From the NCBI GenBank assembly GCA_018332375.1, contig BOPV01000001.1:3410001-3474000 (forward strand): 64,000 nucleotides of DNA. Reading direction: 5' to 3'. Every line of letters begins with the position of its first letter. Position 1 is the stretch's first letter. This DNA is from Roseiterribacter gracilis. Lineage in GTDB: Bacteria; Pseudomonadota; Alphaproteobacteria; BOG-932; Roseiterribacteraceae. Both the position numbers and the translations under genes were made by a program. Under the pieces are notes generated by a model, which did not search any database, was not told the origin of the DNA, and worked only from the letters and a program-made list of their open reading frames with translations. Shown here one piece after another: positions 43,704 through 52,417 of the stretch.

Positions 43704-44798
43704 TCAGTCGACCGGTTTCCAGGCCGCGCCTTCGATCGGCGGAATCTTTCCCGGCGCGATGCGGCCGGTTTTGACCAGGCGGATCAGCCAGGTCTGGAAC
43801 GATTCTTTGCCGTCGAGAAAGTTGGTCTCGTTCAGCAACCGGTACACGACCGGCGCCAGCACATGCATGCCGTCGTCGGACATGCGGAACAGTTTCTCGG
43901 TGTCGGCATCGGTGCCAAGGCCGAGCCGTTTGCCCATCGCACGTTCCAGCGCCTTGACGCAGTCCTCTTCGACGAAGCCTTCGAACGTGTTGTAGCCGTA
44001 CGATTTGTTATGGTGCTCGACGCGCGGCAGCAGGACTTTGTCTTTGCGCAACACGTTCAGCACCGCCCAAAGTTTCGGATCCTGCTTTTCGAAGGGCGGA
44101 TGCAGCGACTCGTGCAGCGCAGTGCTGATCGTGATCGGGATCGGCCAGTCGGGGCTGGCGAGATAATTCTGCTGCGACAGGCTGATCCCGTGCGGGTTCA
44201 CGTAAAACATCACTTCGACGGTGATGTCGGGCTTGATCATCTTCTTGCCCAGCGCCAGCTCGATCATCTGCGATGGATCGAATCCTTGGGCCGCCGCTTC
44301 GATTTCCTGCGCGCGCGTCTGCAGCTTGGGACGAAGCTCGGTCGTCCAATATTGTTCGAAGCCCGCTTTGCGCAGCGCTTCGATCACGACCGCAACGTCG
44401 GGTGCGGTCTCGCGAATGCTCGCGGCGCTGTCCTCGTTCCACCAGCGCAGCGGTCGCATCGCGTCGACGATACGCTCGGGCGCGCGCGCCGCGGCCAGCA
44501 CATCGTCCAACGTCACCGGCGACAGGGTCGAGTACCACAAGGTCAACGACGCGCTGGTGATGCCGTTGTCGCGCTTGAACCGCGCCACGATGCGCGTTGC
44601 CGCCTGCTGTGCTTCCGGCGGCAGCGCGTTCCACCAGCGCTCGCGTTCGGCGGGATAGAATTTCACGTAGAACGGATCGCCCGACAGAATGCCGAGCAGG
44701 CACAGCGTGTCGTACGCGATCGACGGTTCCGCTTTCAGCGTGGCTTTGGCCGGTGCTGCAAACGACAGAGCGAGGAGAAGGGCGAGGAGCAGGCGCAT
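43704..44798 (-). CDS. Exported protein with HExxH motif, candidate zinc metallopeptidase
   Basis: 364 residues from the ATG at 44798, where a clear signal peptide begins (RLLLALLLALSFAAPAKA). The only strong motif is STALHESLHPPF with H229, E230 and H233 in an HExxH arrangement. A downstream FVEEDCVKAL could supply a third ligand glutamate as in gluzincins. I do not recognise the family otherwise. It is convergent with GH51 with zero bases between stops. A peptidase role is an inference from one short motif; a non-catalytic metal-binding protein is possible. Confidence 0.5.
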   Translation of the reverse strand: MRLLLALLLALSFAAPAKATLKAEPSIAYDTLCLLGILSGDPFYVKFYPAERERWWNALPPEAQQAATRIVARFKRDNGITSASLTLWYSTLSPVTLDDVLAAARAPERIVDAMRPLRWWNEDSAASIRETAPDVAVVIEALRKAGFEQYWTTELRPKLQTRAQEIEAAAQGFDPSQMIELALGKKMIKPDITVEVMFYVNPHGISLSQQNYLASPDWPIPITISTALHESLHPPFEKQDPKLWAVLNVLRKDKVLLPRVEHHNKSYGYNTFEGFVEEDCVKALERAMGKRLGLGTDADTEKLFRMSDDGMHVLAPVVYRLLNETNFLDGKESFQTWLIRLVKTGRIAPGKIPPIEGAAWKPVD

Positions 44799-44836
44799 GG
44801 CGTGACGGTGCCATGCGCCGGCCGGAAAATCTTGGA

Positions 44837-45637
44837 TCAGGCGAACGTGCGACCGCTGCGCCGCAGCCGGGCCGGCGTCGTGTGCAGCCGGGCGCGCACC
44901 GCGCGGTTCAAATGCGCCTGGTCGTAATAGCCGCACGCAGCCGCCACGTCGGCCGGTGCTTCGCCCGCGGCGAGACGCGACGCTGCATGCAGCAGACGGC
45001 GTTCGCGCAAATGCGCCTGCACCGACCGGCCGGTGTCGCGACGGAACTGGCGTGCGACATGAATCGGATGCACCGATGCGATTGCGGCGAGGTCGGCCAA
45101 GGTCCAGTCGCGCGCCGGATCGTCGTTCATCGCGGCGCGCACGCGCGCAACCCAGCTTGCACCCAACGCGCCGGCCTGCGCGTCGGCCAAGATGCCCAGA
45201 ACTTCGTGGGTCAGCGCTTCGAGTGCGAACGCGGCGATGCGATCCTGCGCCGCGAGTTCACGTGCGAAGGATGCGGCCAGTGCGGGCAGGTTTGCCTGGC
45301 GCGGTGAAGCTGCGATGCGACGCCACCCGCCGAAACCGGATTCGAAATGCAGATCGAGACAGGTGCCGCCGGCATGACCGAACTGGTCGGCATGGGTTTC
45401 GCCGGCCGGATGCACGAACACGCTACCGGCGCGCGCCGCATAGGTGTTGCCCGCGACATGTTCGTCATACGAACCGTCGAGAACGATGCAGAGATAGGAA
45501 TTATCGTGCCGATGTTTCGGCAGGTTGGTGCGCGGCGCATAGCGTTGGCGTACCAGTTTCGCGCCGCTGAATTCGCGGCGCGTTGCGACGACGCCCAGAT
45601 TGGACTCGCGTCCAACGTTGAGCGTCGTCGCTTGCAT
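44837..45637 (-). CDS. AraC-family transcriptional regulator with cupin domain
   Basis: 266 residues from the ATG at 45637. An N-terminal cupin-like sensor (LPKHRHDNSYLCIVLDGSY, FVHPAGETHADQFG) and a C-terminal double helix-turn-helix (WTLADLAAIASVHPIHVARQF and DVAAACGYYDQAHLNRAVRA) define the family. It starts three bases before the stop of the Glu/Leu dehydrogenase on the same strand, so it may be transcribed from that gene's promoter. The effector is unknown. Confidence 0.87.
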   Translation of the reverse strand: MQATTLNVGRESNLGVVATRREFSGAKLVRQRYAPRTNLPKHRHDNSYLCIVLDGSYDEHVAGNTYAARAGSVFVHPAGETHADQFGHAGGTCLDLHFESGFGGWRRIAASPRQANLPALAASFARELAAQDRIAAFALEALTHEVLGILADAQAGALGASWVARVRAAMNDDPARDWTLADLAAIASVHPIHVARQFRRDTGRSVQAHLRERRLLHAASRLAAGEAPADVAAACGYYDQAHLNRAVRARLHTTPARLRRSGRTFA

Positions 45638-45639
45638 GC

Positions 45640-46896
45640 TTACGGGAACAGGCCGCGCGTGCGTTTCGCGTCGCGGACTTTTTCCACGCCGATCGCCATC
45701 GCGGCGGTGCGGTGCGGAACCTTGTCCTTGTCGACGCGACGCATGACTTGGTTGAACGCCTTCTCGAGCACGCGGTTCAACTTGTCGTTGACCTCCGCTT
45801 CGCCCCAGAAGAATTGCTGCAGATCCTGCACCCATTCGAAGTAGGACACGATCACGCCGCCCGAGTTGGCGAGAATGTCCGGGATGACGAAAATGTCGCC
45901 GCGATCGTGCAGCAACAAGTCGGCATCCGGCGTCGTCGGACCGTTGGCGCCTTCGGCCAGAATGCGGCATTGCAGCTTGTTGGCGTTCTCGGCGGTGATC
46001 ACGCGTTCGACCGCGGCCGGAACCAGAATGTCGCATTTCTGCAGCAGCATCTCGTTCGGATCGATCAGCGATTCTTTCGAATAGCCTTTCAACGTGCCGT
46101 GCTGCGCAACCCATTTGTCCATCGCCTCAATGTCGAGGCCTTTGGGATCGTAATAGGCAGCCGTGTGATCGCTCGCGCCGAGCACTTTGGTGCCGTGCTT
46201 CTGCAACGTCAGCGCTGTGACCGAACCGACATTGCCGAAACCTTGCACGATCGCGGTTGCGCCCGACGGGCTCATGCCGAGACGATCGAGTGCGCGTTCG
46301 ATGAGATAGACGACGCCGCGGCCGGTCGCTTCACGACGACCTTCGGTGCCGCCCAGCGCAACCGGCTTGCCGGTCACGATCTCGGTGACGCTGTGACCTT
46401 GGTGCATGGAATAGGTGTCCATGAACCAGGCCATCACCTGCTCGTTGGTGCCCATGTCGGGCGCCATGACGTCGGTGTGCGGACCGACGAACGGAATCAT
46501 CTCCTGCATGTAGCGACGCGACAAAGCTTCCAGCTCGCGACGCGACAGGCTGTACGGATCAACCGTGACGCCACCTTTGGCGCCGCCATAGGGAAGGCCG
46601 GCCAGCGCGCATTTCCAGCTCATCCAAACCGCCAACGCAGCGACTTCGCCGATGTCGACATTCTTGGCGAAGCGCGTGCCGCCCTTTGTCGGTCCAAGCG
46701 TCAGATGGTGCTGTACGCGATAGCCCTGAAACACGGCGGTCGAACCGTCGTCCCGATGGATCGGGCACGACACGGCAACCGCGCGCTTGGGATAGAGAAG
46801 ACGGTCGCGTTCGTCCGTCGGGACTTCCAGGTAATCGGCGATCACTTGGAATTGTTGGCGCGCCATCTCGAAGACGGGGCCGGTATAGATCGTCAT
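45640..46896 (-). CDS. Glu/Leu/Phe/Val-family dehydrogenase, probable glutamate dehydrogenase
   Basis: 418 residues from the ATG at 46896; the longer frame to 47100 has no supporting start. Substrate-site residues are in LTLGPTKGGTRFAKNV and ALAGLPYGGAKGGVTVDP; the Rossmann motif is AIVQGFGNVGSVTA. Length fits hexameric NAD(P)-dependent glutamate dehydrogenases, which interconvert glutamate and 2-oxoglutarate. This makes it a further branch point from the pool supplied by the Weimberg pathway, though the adjacency may be coincidental. Confidence 0.88.
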   Translation of the reverse strand: MTIYTGPVFEMARQQFQVIADYLEVPTDERDRLLYPKRAVAVSCPIHRDDGSTAVFQGYRVQHHLTLGPTKGGTRFAKNVDIGEVAALAVWMSWKCALAGLPYGGAKGGVTVDPYSLSRRELEALSRRYMQEMIPFVGPHTDVMAPDMGTNEQVMAWFMDTYSMHQGHSVTEIVTGKPVALGGTEGRREATGRGVVYLIERALDRLGMSPSGATAIVQGFGNVGSVTALTLQKHGTKVLGASDHTAAYYDPKGLDIEAMDKWVAQHGTLKGYSKESLIDPNEMLLQKCDILVPAAVERVITAENANKLQCRILAEGANGPTTPDADLLLHDRGDIFVIPDILANSGGVIVSYFEWVQDLQQFFWGEAEVNDKLNRVLEKAFNQVMRRVDKDKVPHRTAAMAIGVEKVRDAKRTRGLFP

Positions 46897-47052
46897 GGGG
46901 TACGGGCGTTTCCGGTTTGGGGTCGCGTCCCGAATTTGAGCTAGGGCGCAACCGCTCGTTGGTTCCAAACGCGCGGACGTGTGCCGCGCTTCAATGGGCG
47001 CGGACCTTAGCAGCTTCGCTTTGGAGACGGCTTGTTTTCTCAGCCGCACATC

Positions 47053-47094
47053 AGAAAGAAAGTTGCGTCGAATGCGCTGCAGTGCAGCGCATTC
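47053..47094 (-). terminator. Probable terminator of the transglycosylase gene
   Basis: GAATGCGCTGCA (47070-47081) and TGCAGCGCATTC (47083-47094) are a perfect 12-base inverted repeat. Read on the minus strand, the stem is followed by GACGCAACTTTCTTTCT, a T-rich stretch. It lies directly after the duplicated tail of the gene. Confidence 0.6.
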
Positions 47095-47096
47095 AA

Positions 47097-47153
47097 TCAA
47101 GCGGCGGTGACGAAGGTCCGGCCGCCCCGGCGCTTTGCGCCGAGTCTTTTCTG
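47097..47153 (-). repeat. Duplicated 3' tail of the transglycosylase gene, in frame after its stop
   Basis: Directly after the TAA of the transglycosylase and in the same frame are 18 codons and a TGA, reading QKRLGAKRRGGRTFVTAA. The gene itself ends QRKKDDPLLGGRTFVTAA, also 18 residues. The last nine codons (GGRTFVTAA) differ by three bases. It looks like a duplicated terminal segment separated by the stop codon; suppression of that stop would add a second copy of the motif. Confidence 0.75.
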
Positions 47154-48038
47154 TTAGGCGGCCGTGACGAAGGTACGGCCGCCGAGCAGCGGATCGTCTT
47201 TCTTCCGCTGGCCTGATTCCTGGTCGTTGGTCGGCACGTTGAGCGACGCCAAGGTCAGCAACGTATAGAGCGACAACGTTTTGCCACCGGTGCCAGGGAC
47301 CGCGATGTCGGTCAGCGCTTCGGGCGACCGGCCGAAGCGATTGGCCAGAACATCGCTGTTGGTGCTGCTGGCGACGGCCGACTGGAAGCTGCCGGTCGTG
47401 CTGTTGTCGAACTTGGCAGCGAAGCGGTCATAGACCTCTTTCAGCGTCTTCGGCTGACCGGTCTCGGAATTATAGAAGACAGAACGGTTCGCGGCAGCGG
47501 CCTGCGGCAGCACGCTGGCTGCGGGCGCCTGCGGATTTGCCTTCATCGCATTGAGGAATTGCGACGCACCGCCCGAGCCCAGGAAATGGGCCAGGTACAG
47601 TTCGGTCGCGCCGACTTTGCCGCCGACCGCAGCCTGCAGGTCGTCCGCATTGTCGCGCGCATATTCCGCCGCCATCAGCGCCGAAGCACGGGGATCATTG
47701 CGGAGGTCCATGACCTCTTGGCGAAGCTTGGGATCGGTGATGTAGAGCTTGCCGTCCGGCGCTTCCGAGATCGCGTTGGCGTATTTGCCGTAGCCGTCCG
47801 CGGCGCCGTGATCGGCGACCATGCGCAGCCAGGTTTGTTCGGTGAACTGGAACAGGCCGGTGGCGCTCGAGGTCGAGGCCTTGGCCGTCGCGTCATAGCC
47901 GCTTTCGACGCCCGCCTTCTGCATCAGATAAGCGAAGTTGACGCCCGTCTTGGCGCTGGCGGCTTGAACCGCAGCGGTCACATCGGCCGGGGCTTGGGCG
48001 CCGCGCTTGAGCGGGAGATCGAGGTGCGAGGTCTGCAT
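47154..48038 (-). CDS. Lytic transglycosylase (SLT domain) without an obvious signal peptide
   Basis: 294 residues from the ATG at 48038. The SLT core has the catalytic glutamate E45 in QKAGVESGYDATAKAS, then SATGLFQFTEQTWL, and EYARDNADDLQ with ELYLAHFLGSGGASQFLNAM further on. It cleaves peptidoglycan glycan strands. The N-terminus MQTSHLDLPLKRGAQ has no hydrophobic leader, so export would need another route, as with flagellar or secretion-system transglycosylases. The C-terminal half is low in complexity and ends with GGRTFVTAA, a sequence repeated downstream. No flagellar or secretion genes are adjacent. Confidence 0.8.
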   Translation of the reverse strand: MQTSHLDLPLKRGAQAPADVTAAVQAASAKTGVNFAYLMQKAGVESGYDATAKASTSSATGLFQFTEQTWLRMVADHGAADGYGKYANAISEAPDGKLYITDPKLRQEVMDLRNDPRASALMAAEYARDNADDLQAAVGGKVGATELYLAHFLGSGGASQFLNAMKANPQAPAASVLPQAAAANRSVFYNSETGQPKTLKEVYDRFAAKFDNSTTGSFQSAVASSTNSDVLANRFGRSPEALTDIAVPGTGGKTLSLYTLLTLASLNVPTNDQESGQRKKDDPLLGGRTFVTAA

Positions 48039-48096
48039 CACGCGACCTAGGTCAGCAAGGCGCGTGCCAGACCTCGCCCCCGATCCATGGCCTCGG

Positions 48097-49104
48097 TCAG
48101 GCCGGTTCCCAGGCCCAGGTTTCAGGCGCCCAGCCAAAGGATCCTGCGGCTCCCGCGCTGATCACGTGGCCAATTCCCGGGAAGGGGAAGTGATAGACGA
48201 GCAGCCGCGCCTTCTCGGCTGTGAGGCTGGTCAGCAATTTCTTCCGGGTCGTTTTGGCCTGCTCGGCATCCTGGTCGAACAGCGGGGTCCAGTCGGGATG
48301 GACCAGGCCAGTGACGTGGTGGTGGACCACGTCGGCGGTGAAGACGAGCTGATTGCCGCCGCCGCCGTCGATCCGCAGCGAGACATGGCCCGGCGTATGG
48401 CCAGGCGTCGCGATCGAGCGGATGCCCGGAACGACCTCGTCGCCCGCCTTGAAGGTGACGATCCGGTCTTTCCAGGTCGCCAGGACCTTCTGCGTGTTGC
48501 CGATGAACAGCTGCTGCTGCTCGGGCGGAAACTTGCTGTTGGCCAGGCTGACGTTCGGCGCGGTCCAGAAGCTGACTTCGACCGCTGGTACATGCATCTG
48601 CGCCTTGGGGAAGGCGGCGCGGAATTCCGCGTCGACCGTGCCCCAGATGTGATCGGGATGCGCGTGCGTGACGATCACGCGGTCAATCGCGTCGGGTGCG
48701 ACGCCCGCATTGCGCAGGTTCTGCACCAGCTTGCCCAACGCCGGACCAAAATGCGGCCCCGATCCCGGATCGACCAGCACCAGCTCGCGGCCCGTATCGA
48801 CCAACAGCGAATTGCAGTGCAGCCCGACTTTGTCGGTCGGCTGGCCGGCCGCGGCCAATGTGCGTTGCACCTCGGCCGGTTTGGCGTTGAGCGCCAACGG
48901 CGCCGGTGCGCCGAGTTCGAACACGCCGTCGCTGATCACCGCCGCGTCGAACGTACCGATCTTGAAGCGATAGAAGCCCGCACCTTGCTGCGTCGTCGTC
49001 GGAATGCGCGATGCTGCTAGCGCCGGCAGCGGCAGATTGGCGGCGACGAGTCCGGTTGCGACACCTGCAAGCAAGGTGCGGCGGCTGACTTGGCTGTTCG
49101 ACAC
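48097..49104 (-). CDS. Exported metallo-beta-lactamase-fold hydrolase
   Basis: 335 residues. The leader VSRRTLLAGVATGLVAANLPLPALA contains an RR pair before the hydrophobic core, suggesting Tat export of a folded metalloenzyme. The metal-binding motif THAHPDHIWG and later histidines (TPGHTPGHVSLR, ADVVHHHV) define the MBL fold. Close relatives include quorum-quenching lactonases and arylsulfatase-like hydrolases; the substrate cannot be inferred. Upstream lie the two long inverted repeats described separately. Confidence 0.88.
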   Translation of the reverse strand: MSNSQVSRRTLLAGVATGLVAANLPLPALAASRIPTTTQQGAGFYRFKIGTFDAAVISDGVFELGAPAPLALNAKPAEVQRTLAAAGQPTDKVGLHCNSLLVDTGRELVLVDPGSGPHFGPALGKLVQNLRNAGVAPDAIDRVIVTHAHPDHIWGTVDAEFRAAFPKAQMHVPAVEVSFWTAPNVSLANSKFPPEQQQLFIGNTQKVLATWKDRIVTFKAGDEVVPGIRSIATPGHTPGHVSLRIDGGGGNQLVFTADVVHHHVTGLVHPDWTPLFDQDAEQAKTTRKKLLTSLTAEKARLLVYHFPFPGIGHVISAGAAGSFGWAPETWAWEPA

Positions 49105-49159
49105 GTAATCCTCCGAGTTCGAATCGAGGCCAGAGGCTGCGCGCGCCGTTGCGCGCGGT

Positions 49160-49235
49160 CTAGTGACCCGATTCCGAAGTTCGACGGTGCCACGTGGTGA
49201 TGCGGAACGAACTTCGGAATCGATCAGGTCACTAG
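49160..49235. repeat. Long inverted repeat, element 1
   Basis: Arms CTAGTGACC + GATTCCGAAGTTCG (49160-49168, 49170-49183) pair with CGAACTTCGGAATC + GGTCACTAG (49208-49221, 49227-49235). A 24-base loop and a small asymmetric bulge interrupt them. It lies in the intergenic gap between two divergent genes. The pairing of 23 bases is far beyond an ordinary operator. Confidence 0.85.
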
Positions 49236-49251
49236 CAATCTGTTGTTTCTA

Positions 49252-49321
49252 GTGCGCCTTTTGGATTTGAAGTTCGCCTCGGTGCTGATCCCAAAGCGGG
49301 CGAACTTCAAATCCGGCGCAC
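49252..49321. repeat. Long inverted repeat, element 2
   Basis: GTGCGCC (49252-49258), then after TTTT the arm GGATTTGAAGTTCGCC (49263-49278), pairs with GGCGAACTTCAAATCC + GGCGCAC (49299-49321) around a 20-base loop. It begins 16 bases after element 1, and shares CTAGTG at its left edge and the GAAGTTCG core, so the two are diverged copies. It ends 60 bases before the acyl-CoA dehydrogenase start. Confidence 0.85.
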
Positions 49322-49381
49322 GAGCTTCCGTCCTGCGAAATAGTGTGTTCGGGTTTCGCATCCAAAGACCGAGAGCTGCGA

Positions 49382-51157
49382 ATGACCTACACCGCCCCCG
49401 TCGACGACATGCGTTTCGTGCTCGAACATCTGGTCGGGTACGACCGGCTGGCCGCGTTGCCCGGCTATGAAGATGTGTCGGACGAGCTGGTCGGCGCGGT
49501 GCTGGATGAAGCGGCGAAGTTTGCCGGCGGCGTGCTGGCGCCGTTGAACGTCAACGGCGATCGCCAAGGGTCGAAACTCGAAAACGGAGTGGTGCGCACG
49601 CCCGACGGTTGGCGCGACGCGTACAAGCAATTCGTCGCCGGGGGTTGGAACGCAGTGCCGTTCCCGGTCGAATTCGGCGGCCAGGGATTGCCGTGGACAG
49701 TGCAGGCGACCTTGGCCGAGATGTGGCAGGCCGCGTCGCTGTCCTTCGGCCTGTGTCCGATGTTGAGTCAGGGCGCCGTCGAAGCCTTGCTGGTGCACGG
49801 ATCAGACGAACAAAAACGCATCTATCTGCCAAAGCTGATCGAAGGCACCTGGACCGGCACGATGAATTTGACCGAACCGCAAGCCGGTTCGGATCTCGGT
49901 GCGGTGCGCACCAAAGCCGAACGCAATGGCGACGGCACGTATCGCCTCTACGGCCAGAAGATTTTCATCACCTACGGCGAACACGATCTGGCCGAGAACA
50001 TCATTCATATGGTGTTGGCGCGCACGCCCGATGCGCCGGCTGGCGTCAAAGGCATCTCGCTGTTCATTGCGCCGAAATTCCTGGTGCAGAGCGACGGTTC
50101 GATCGGCGCGCGCAACGATCTGCGCTGCGTGTCGCTGGAACATAAGATGGGCATTCACGCTTCGCCGACCGCGGTGATGGCGTATGGCGACAATGACGGC
50201 GCGCTTGCCTATCTCGTCGGCGAAGAAGGCCGCGGCCTCGAATATATGTTCACGATGATGAACAACGCGCGGCTGTCAGTTGGGCTGCAAGGCGTTGCGA
50301 TTGCCGAACGTGCCTATCAACAGGCGCGCGCCTACGCGCTGCAGCGCGTGCAGGGCAAAGGCCTCAACGGTAAAAACGCAGGCCCGGTTGCGATTATCGA
50401 ACATCCCGACGTGCGCCGCATGCTCGTGACGATGCGCGCCATGACCGAAGCATCGCGCGCACTCGCGATCCGCGCTTTCGCCGCCTTCGATGGTGCGCAC
50501 ACGACGCACGATGCAGCCTGCCAGGCTGAAGTCGATTTCCTGACGCCGATCGTCAAAGCCTGGTCGACTGACATCGGCGTCGAAGTCGCATCGCTCGGCG
50601 TGCAGGTGCATGGCGGCATGGGCTTCATCGAAGAAACCGGTGCTGCGCAGCATTATCGCGACGCACGCATTCTGCCGATCTACGAAGGCACCAACGGCAT
50701 TCAGGCGAACGATCTCGCCTTCCGCAAAATCGTGCGCGACGACGGGCGCGCATTTGCTGCGTGGCTTGCAAGCGCACGCAACGACGTCGCTGCGCTGGGC
50801 GCGTTGCCGGGCGATGACATGTCCGCAATCCGCGACCGTGTCGGCGAAGGGCTGGACCTGGCCGAACGTGCAACTGCCTGGATGATTGCGACCGGTAAGA
50901 CCGATGTTTGGGCCGCGTCCGCGGGTGCGGTGCACTATCTGCGCGCGATCGGGCTGGTCGCAGGCGGCGTTGAGATGGCGCGTGCCGCTGCGGCAGCGGC
51001 GCGCGGCCTGGCGCAGGGGAGCAACGCGTTCTTGCAGCGGAAACTGCTCACGTCGCGCTTCTTCGCCGAACAGCTCGTGCCGCAGGCGCAAAGTTTGTAC
51101 GGACCAATGAGCAGTGCGCACACGACGCTGCGCGCCTTCGAAACCGACGCGGTTTGA
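49382..51157 (+). CDS. Acyl-CoA dehydrogenase, long form with C-terminal extension (DmdC-like group)
   Basis: 591 residues from the ATG at 49382 (MTYTAPVDDMRF). The FAD-binding middle domain shows GTMNLTEPQAGSDLG and GQKIFITYGEHD; the C-terminal helical domain shows LGVQVHGGMGFIEETGAAQHYRDARI and PIYEGTNGIQANDL, where the catalytic Glu of YEGTNGIQ is visible. The extra 120 residues at the C-terminus are typical of the group that includes DmdC and long-chain FadE relatives. It introduces an alpha,beta double bond into acyl-CoA and passes electrons to ETF. The exact acyl chain is unknown. Confidence 0.92.
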   Translation: MTYTAPVDDMRFVLEHLVGYDRLAALPGYEDVSDELVGAVLDEAAKFAGGVLAPLNVNGDRQGSKLENGVVRTPDGWRDAYKQFVAGGWNAVPFPVEFGGQGLPWTVQATLAEMWQAASLSFGLCPMLSQGAVEALLVHGSDEQKRIYLPKLIEGTWTGTMNLTEPQAGSDLGAVRTKAERNGDGTYRLYGQKIFITYGEHDLAENIIHMVLARTPDAPAGVKGISLFIAPKFLVQSDGSIGARNDLRCVSLEHKMGIHASPTAVMAYGDNDGALAYLVGEEGRGLEYMFTMMNNARLSVGLQGVAIAERAYQQARAYALQRVQGKGLNGKNAGPVAIIEHPDVRRMLVTMRAMTEASRALAIRAFAAFDGAHTTHDAACQAEVDFLTPIVKAWSTDIGVEVASLGVQVHGGMGFIEETGAAQHYRDARILPIYEGTNGIQANDLAFRKIVRDDGRAFAAWLASARNDVAALGALPGDDMSAIRDRVGEGLDLAERATAWMIATGKTDVWAASAGAVHYLRAIGLVAGGVEMARAAAAAARGLAQGSNAFLQRKLLTSRFFAEQLVPQAQSLYGPMSSAHTTLRAFETDAV

Positions 51158-51240
51158 GATTCGACCACCTAGAGGTTGAGGCGAGTCGAAGACTAAGCGC
51201 CGAAAGCTTGCATATGCAGGCGGGGCCTGTGGTACCAACT

Positions 51241-51265
51241 CCGGCTTCGCGCGGGAGGAAGCCGG
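51241..51265 (+). promoter_or_regulatory. Hairpin covering the ribosome binding site of the PAS kinase gene
   Basis: CCGGCTTC (51241-51248) pairs with GAAGCCGG (51258-51265) around the loop GCGCGGGAG. The ribosome binding site GGGAGGAA spans loop and 3' stem, and the GTG start is the next base. The structure should hold initiation low unless it is melted. Confidence 0.6.
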
Positions 51266-52411
51266 GTGGGCGCTGAGAGCGCAGAGACAGAACGTCGATT
51301 GGCCGAGCTGGAACGATTGCTCGCCTTCATTGAGGATTCTGGTGCTGTCGGTGTGTTGCAACTCGACGGTCGCGCACGCATACGCCGCGTCAACGGCGCG
51401 TTCGTTCGCCGCTTTGGCTTTCAACCCGACGAGTTGATAGGTCATCCGGCGACGATCCTGCTGCCGCCCGAAGATCATGCGCTAGCCGAACAACGCTTCG
51501 CCGACGCCTTTGCCGGCACCAACGGTCACGATTGGCGCAATTGGCGCGTCCGTTCGCGCGACGGCAGCCTGCACACTGTGATCATCGATTCGGTTGCGAT
51601 CGATCAGGCCCATCCCGAGCGCGGCATCGACCTGATCGTCACCGACGTCACCGAACACGAACAACGGCGACTCGAACTGGCGCAGGCGCGCGACGCGGCG
51701 GAAATCGCCAGCCGCGCCAAGTCGGCCTTTCTCGCCAATGTCAGCCACGAATTGCGCACGCCGCTGAACGCGATTCTAGGGTTCAGCGAAATCATGGCGT
51801 ACGGGCTGTTGGGGCCGATCACGGTCCCGCGCTACGCCGAATACGTCACCGACATTCATCGCAGCGCCAGCCACCTGCTCGACATCATCAATGCGCTGCT
51901 CGATCTGGCGAAGATCGAAGCTGGACGCATGGAGCTGCGCGAACAACGTTGCGACTTGCAGGTGATCGCGCAGGAAGTGATGAGCCTGCTGCAGCCGAAG
52001 ATCGAAAGCGCCGGCATCGAAGTGTCGATCGCATGCGAACAACCGCTGCCACCGTTGCTTGGCGACATGACCAAGCTGCGCCAGATGCTGGTCAATCTGT
52101 TGGCCAACGCGGTGAAGTTCACGCCGATCGAAGGCAATATCGTGATCGAACTCTATCGCCGCGGGGATCAGTTGGGATTTGCGGTGGTGGATTCCGGCGT
52201 CGGCATGACCGACAGCGAAATCGACTTGGCGTTGGAGCCGTTTCGCCAGGTCGGCGATGCGATGGCGCGGCCCGATGCGGGAACCGGGCTCGGCCTGCCG
52301 CTGACACGCGCGCTGGCGGTTGCGCACGGTGCCGACCTCGCCATCGAAAGCAGCAAAGGCGTCGGCACGCGCGTCGCAGTGCTGTTCCCCGCATCTCGCA
52401 CGTTGTCCTGA
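51266..52411 (+). CDS. Soluble PAS-domain sensor histidine kinase
   Basis: 381 residues from a GTG at 51266. There is no membrane segment. A short coiled coil (ETERRLAELERLLAFIED) leads into a PAS domain (about 22-130, GVLQLDGRARIRRVNGAF), then a HisKA domain with H161 in FLANVSHELRTPLNAILGF, and a catalytic ATPase domain (NLLANAVKFTP, DSGVGMTD, GTGLGLPLTRAL). This resembles the DivJ/PleC-like kinases that abound in alphaproteobacteria. No response regulator is adjacent, so the partner is elsewhere. The PAS ligand is unknown. Confidence 0.9.
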   Translation: MGAESAETERRLAELERLLAFIEDSGAVGVLQLDGRARIRRVNGAFVRRFGFQPDELIGHPATILLPPEDHALAEQRFADAFAGTNGHDWRNWRVRSRDGSLHTVIIDSVAIDQAHPERGIDLIVTDVTEHEQRRLELAQARDAAEIASRAKSAFLANVSHELRTPLNAILGFSEIMAYGLLGPITVPRYAEYVTDIHRSASHLLDIINALLDLAKIEAGRMELREQRCDLQVIAQEVMSLLQPKIESAGIEVSIACEQPLPPLLGDMTKLRQMLVNLLANAVKFTPIEGNIVIELYRRGDQLGFAVVDSGVGMTDSEIDLALEPFRQVGDAMARPDAGTGLGLPLTRALAVAHGADLAIESSKGVGTRVAVLFPASRTLS

Positions 52412-52417
52412 CCAATC

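Noticed and set aside
47100..47153. A frameshifted or truncated transglycosylase pseudogene
   Set aside because: The upstream gene is complete with an intact SLT core; only an 18-codon tail is repeated, so it is not a broken gene.
49160..49321. Integron attC sites as an explanation for the twin inverted repeats
   Set aside because: The RYYYAAC/GTTRRRY core pairs are absent, there is no integrase and the spacing between the elements is only 16 bases.
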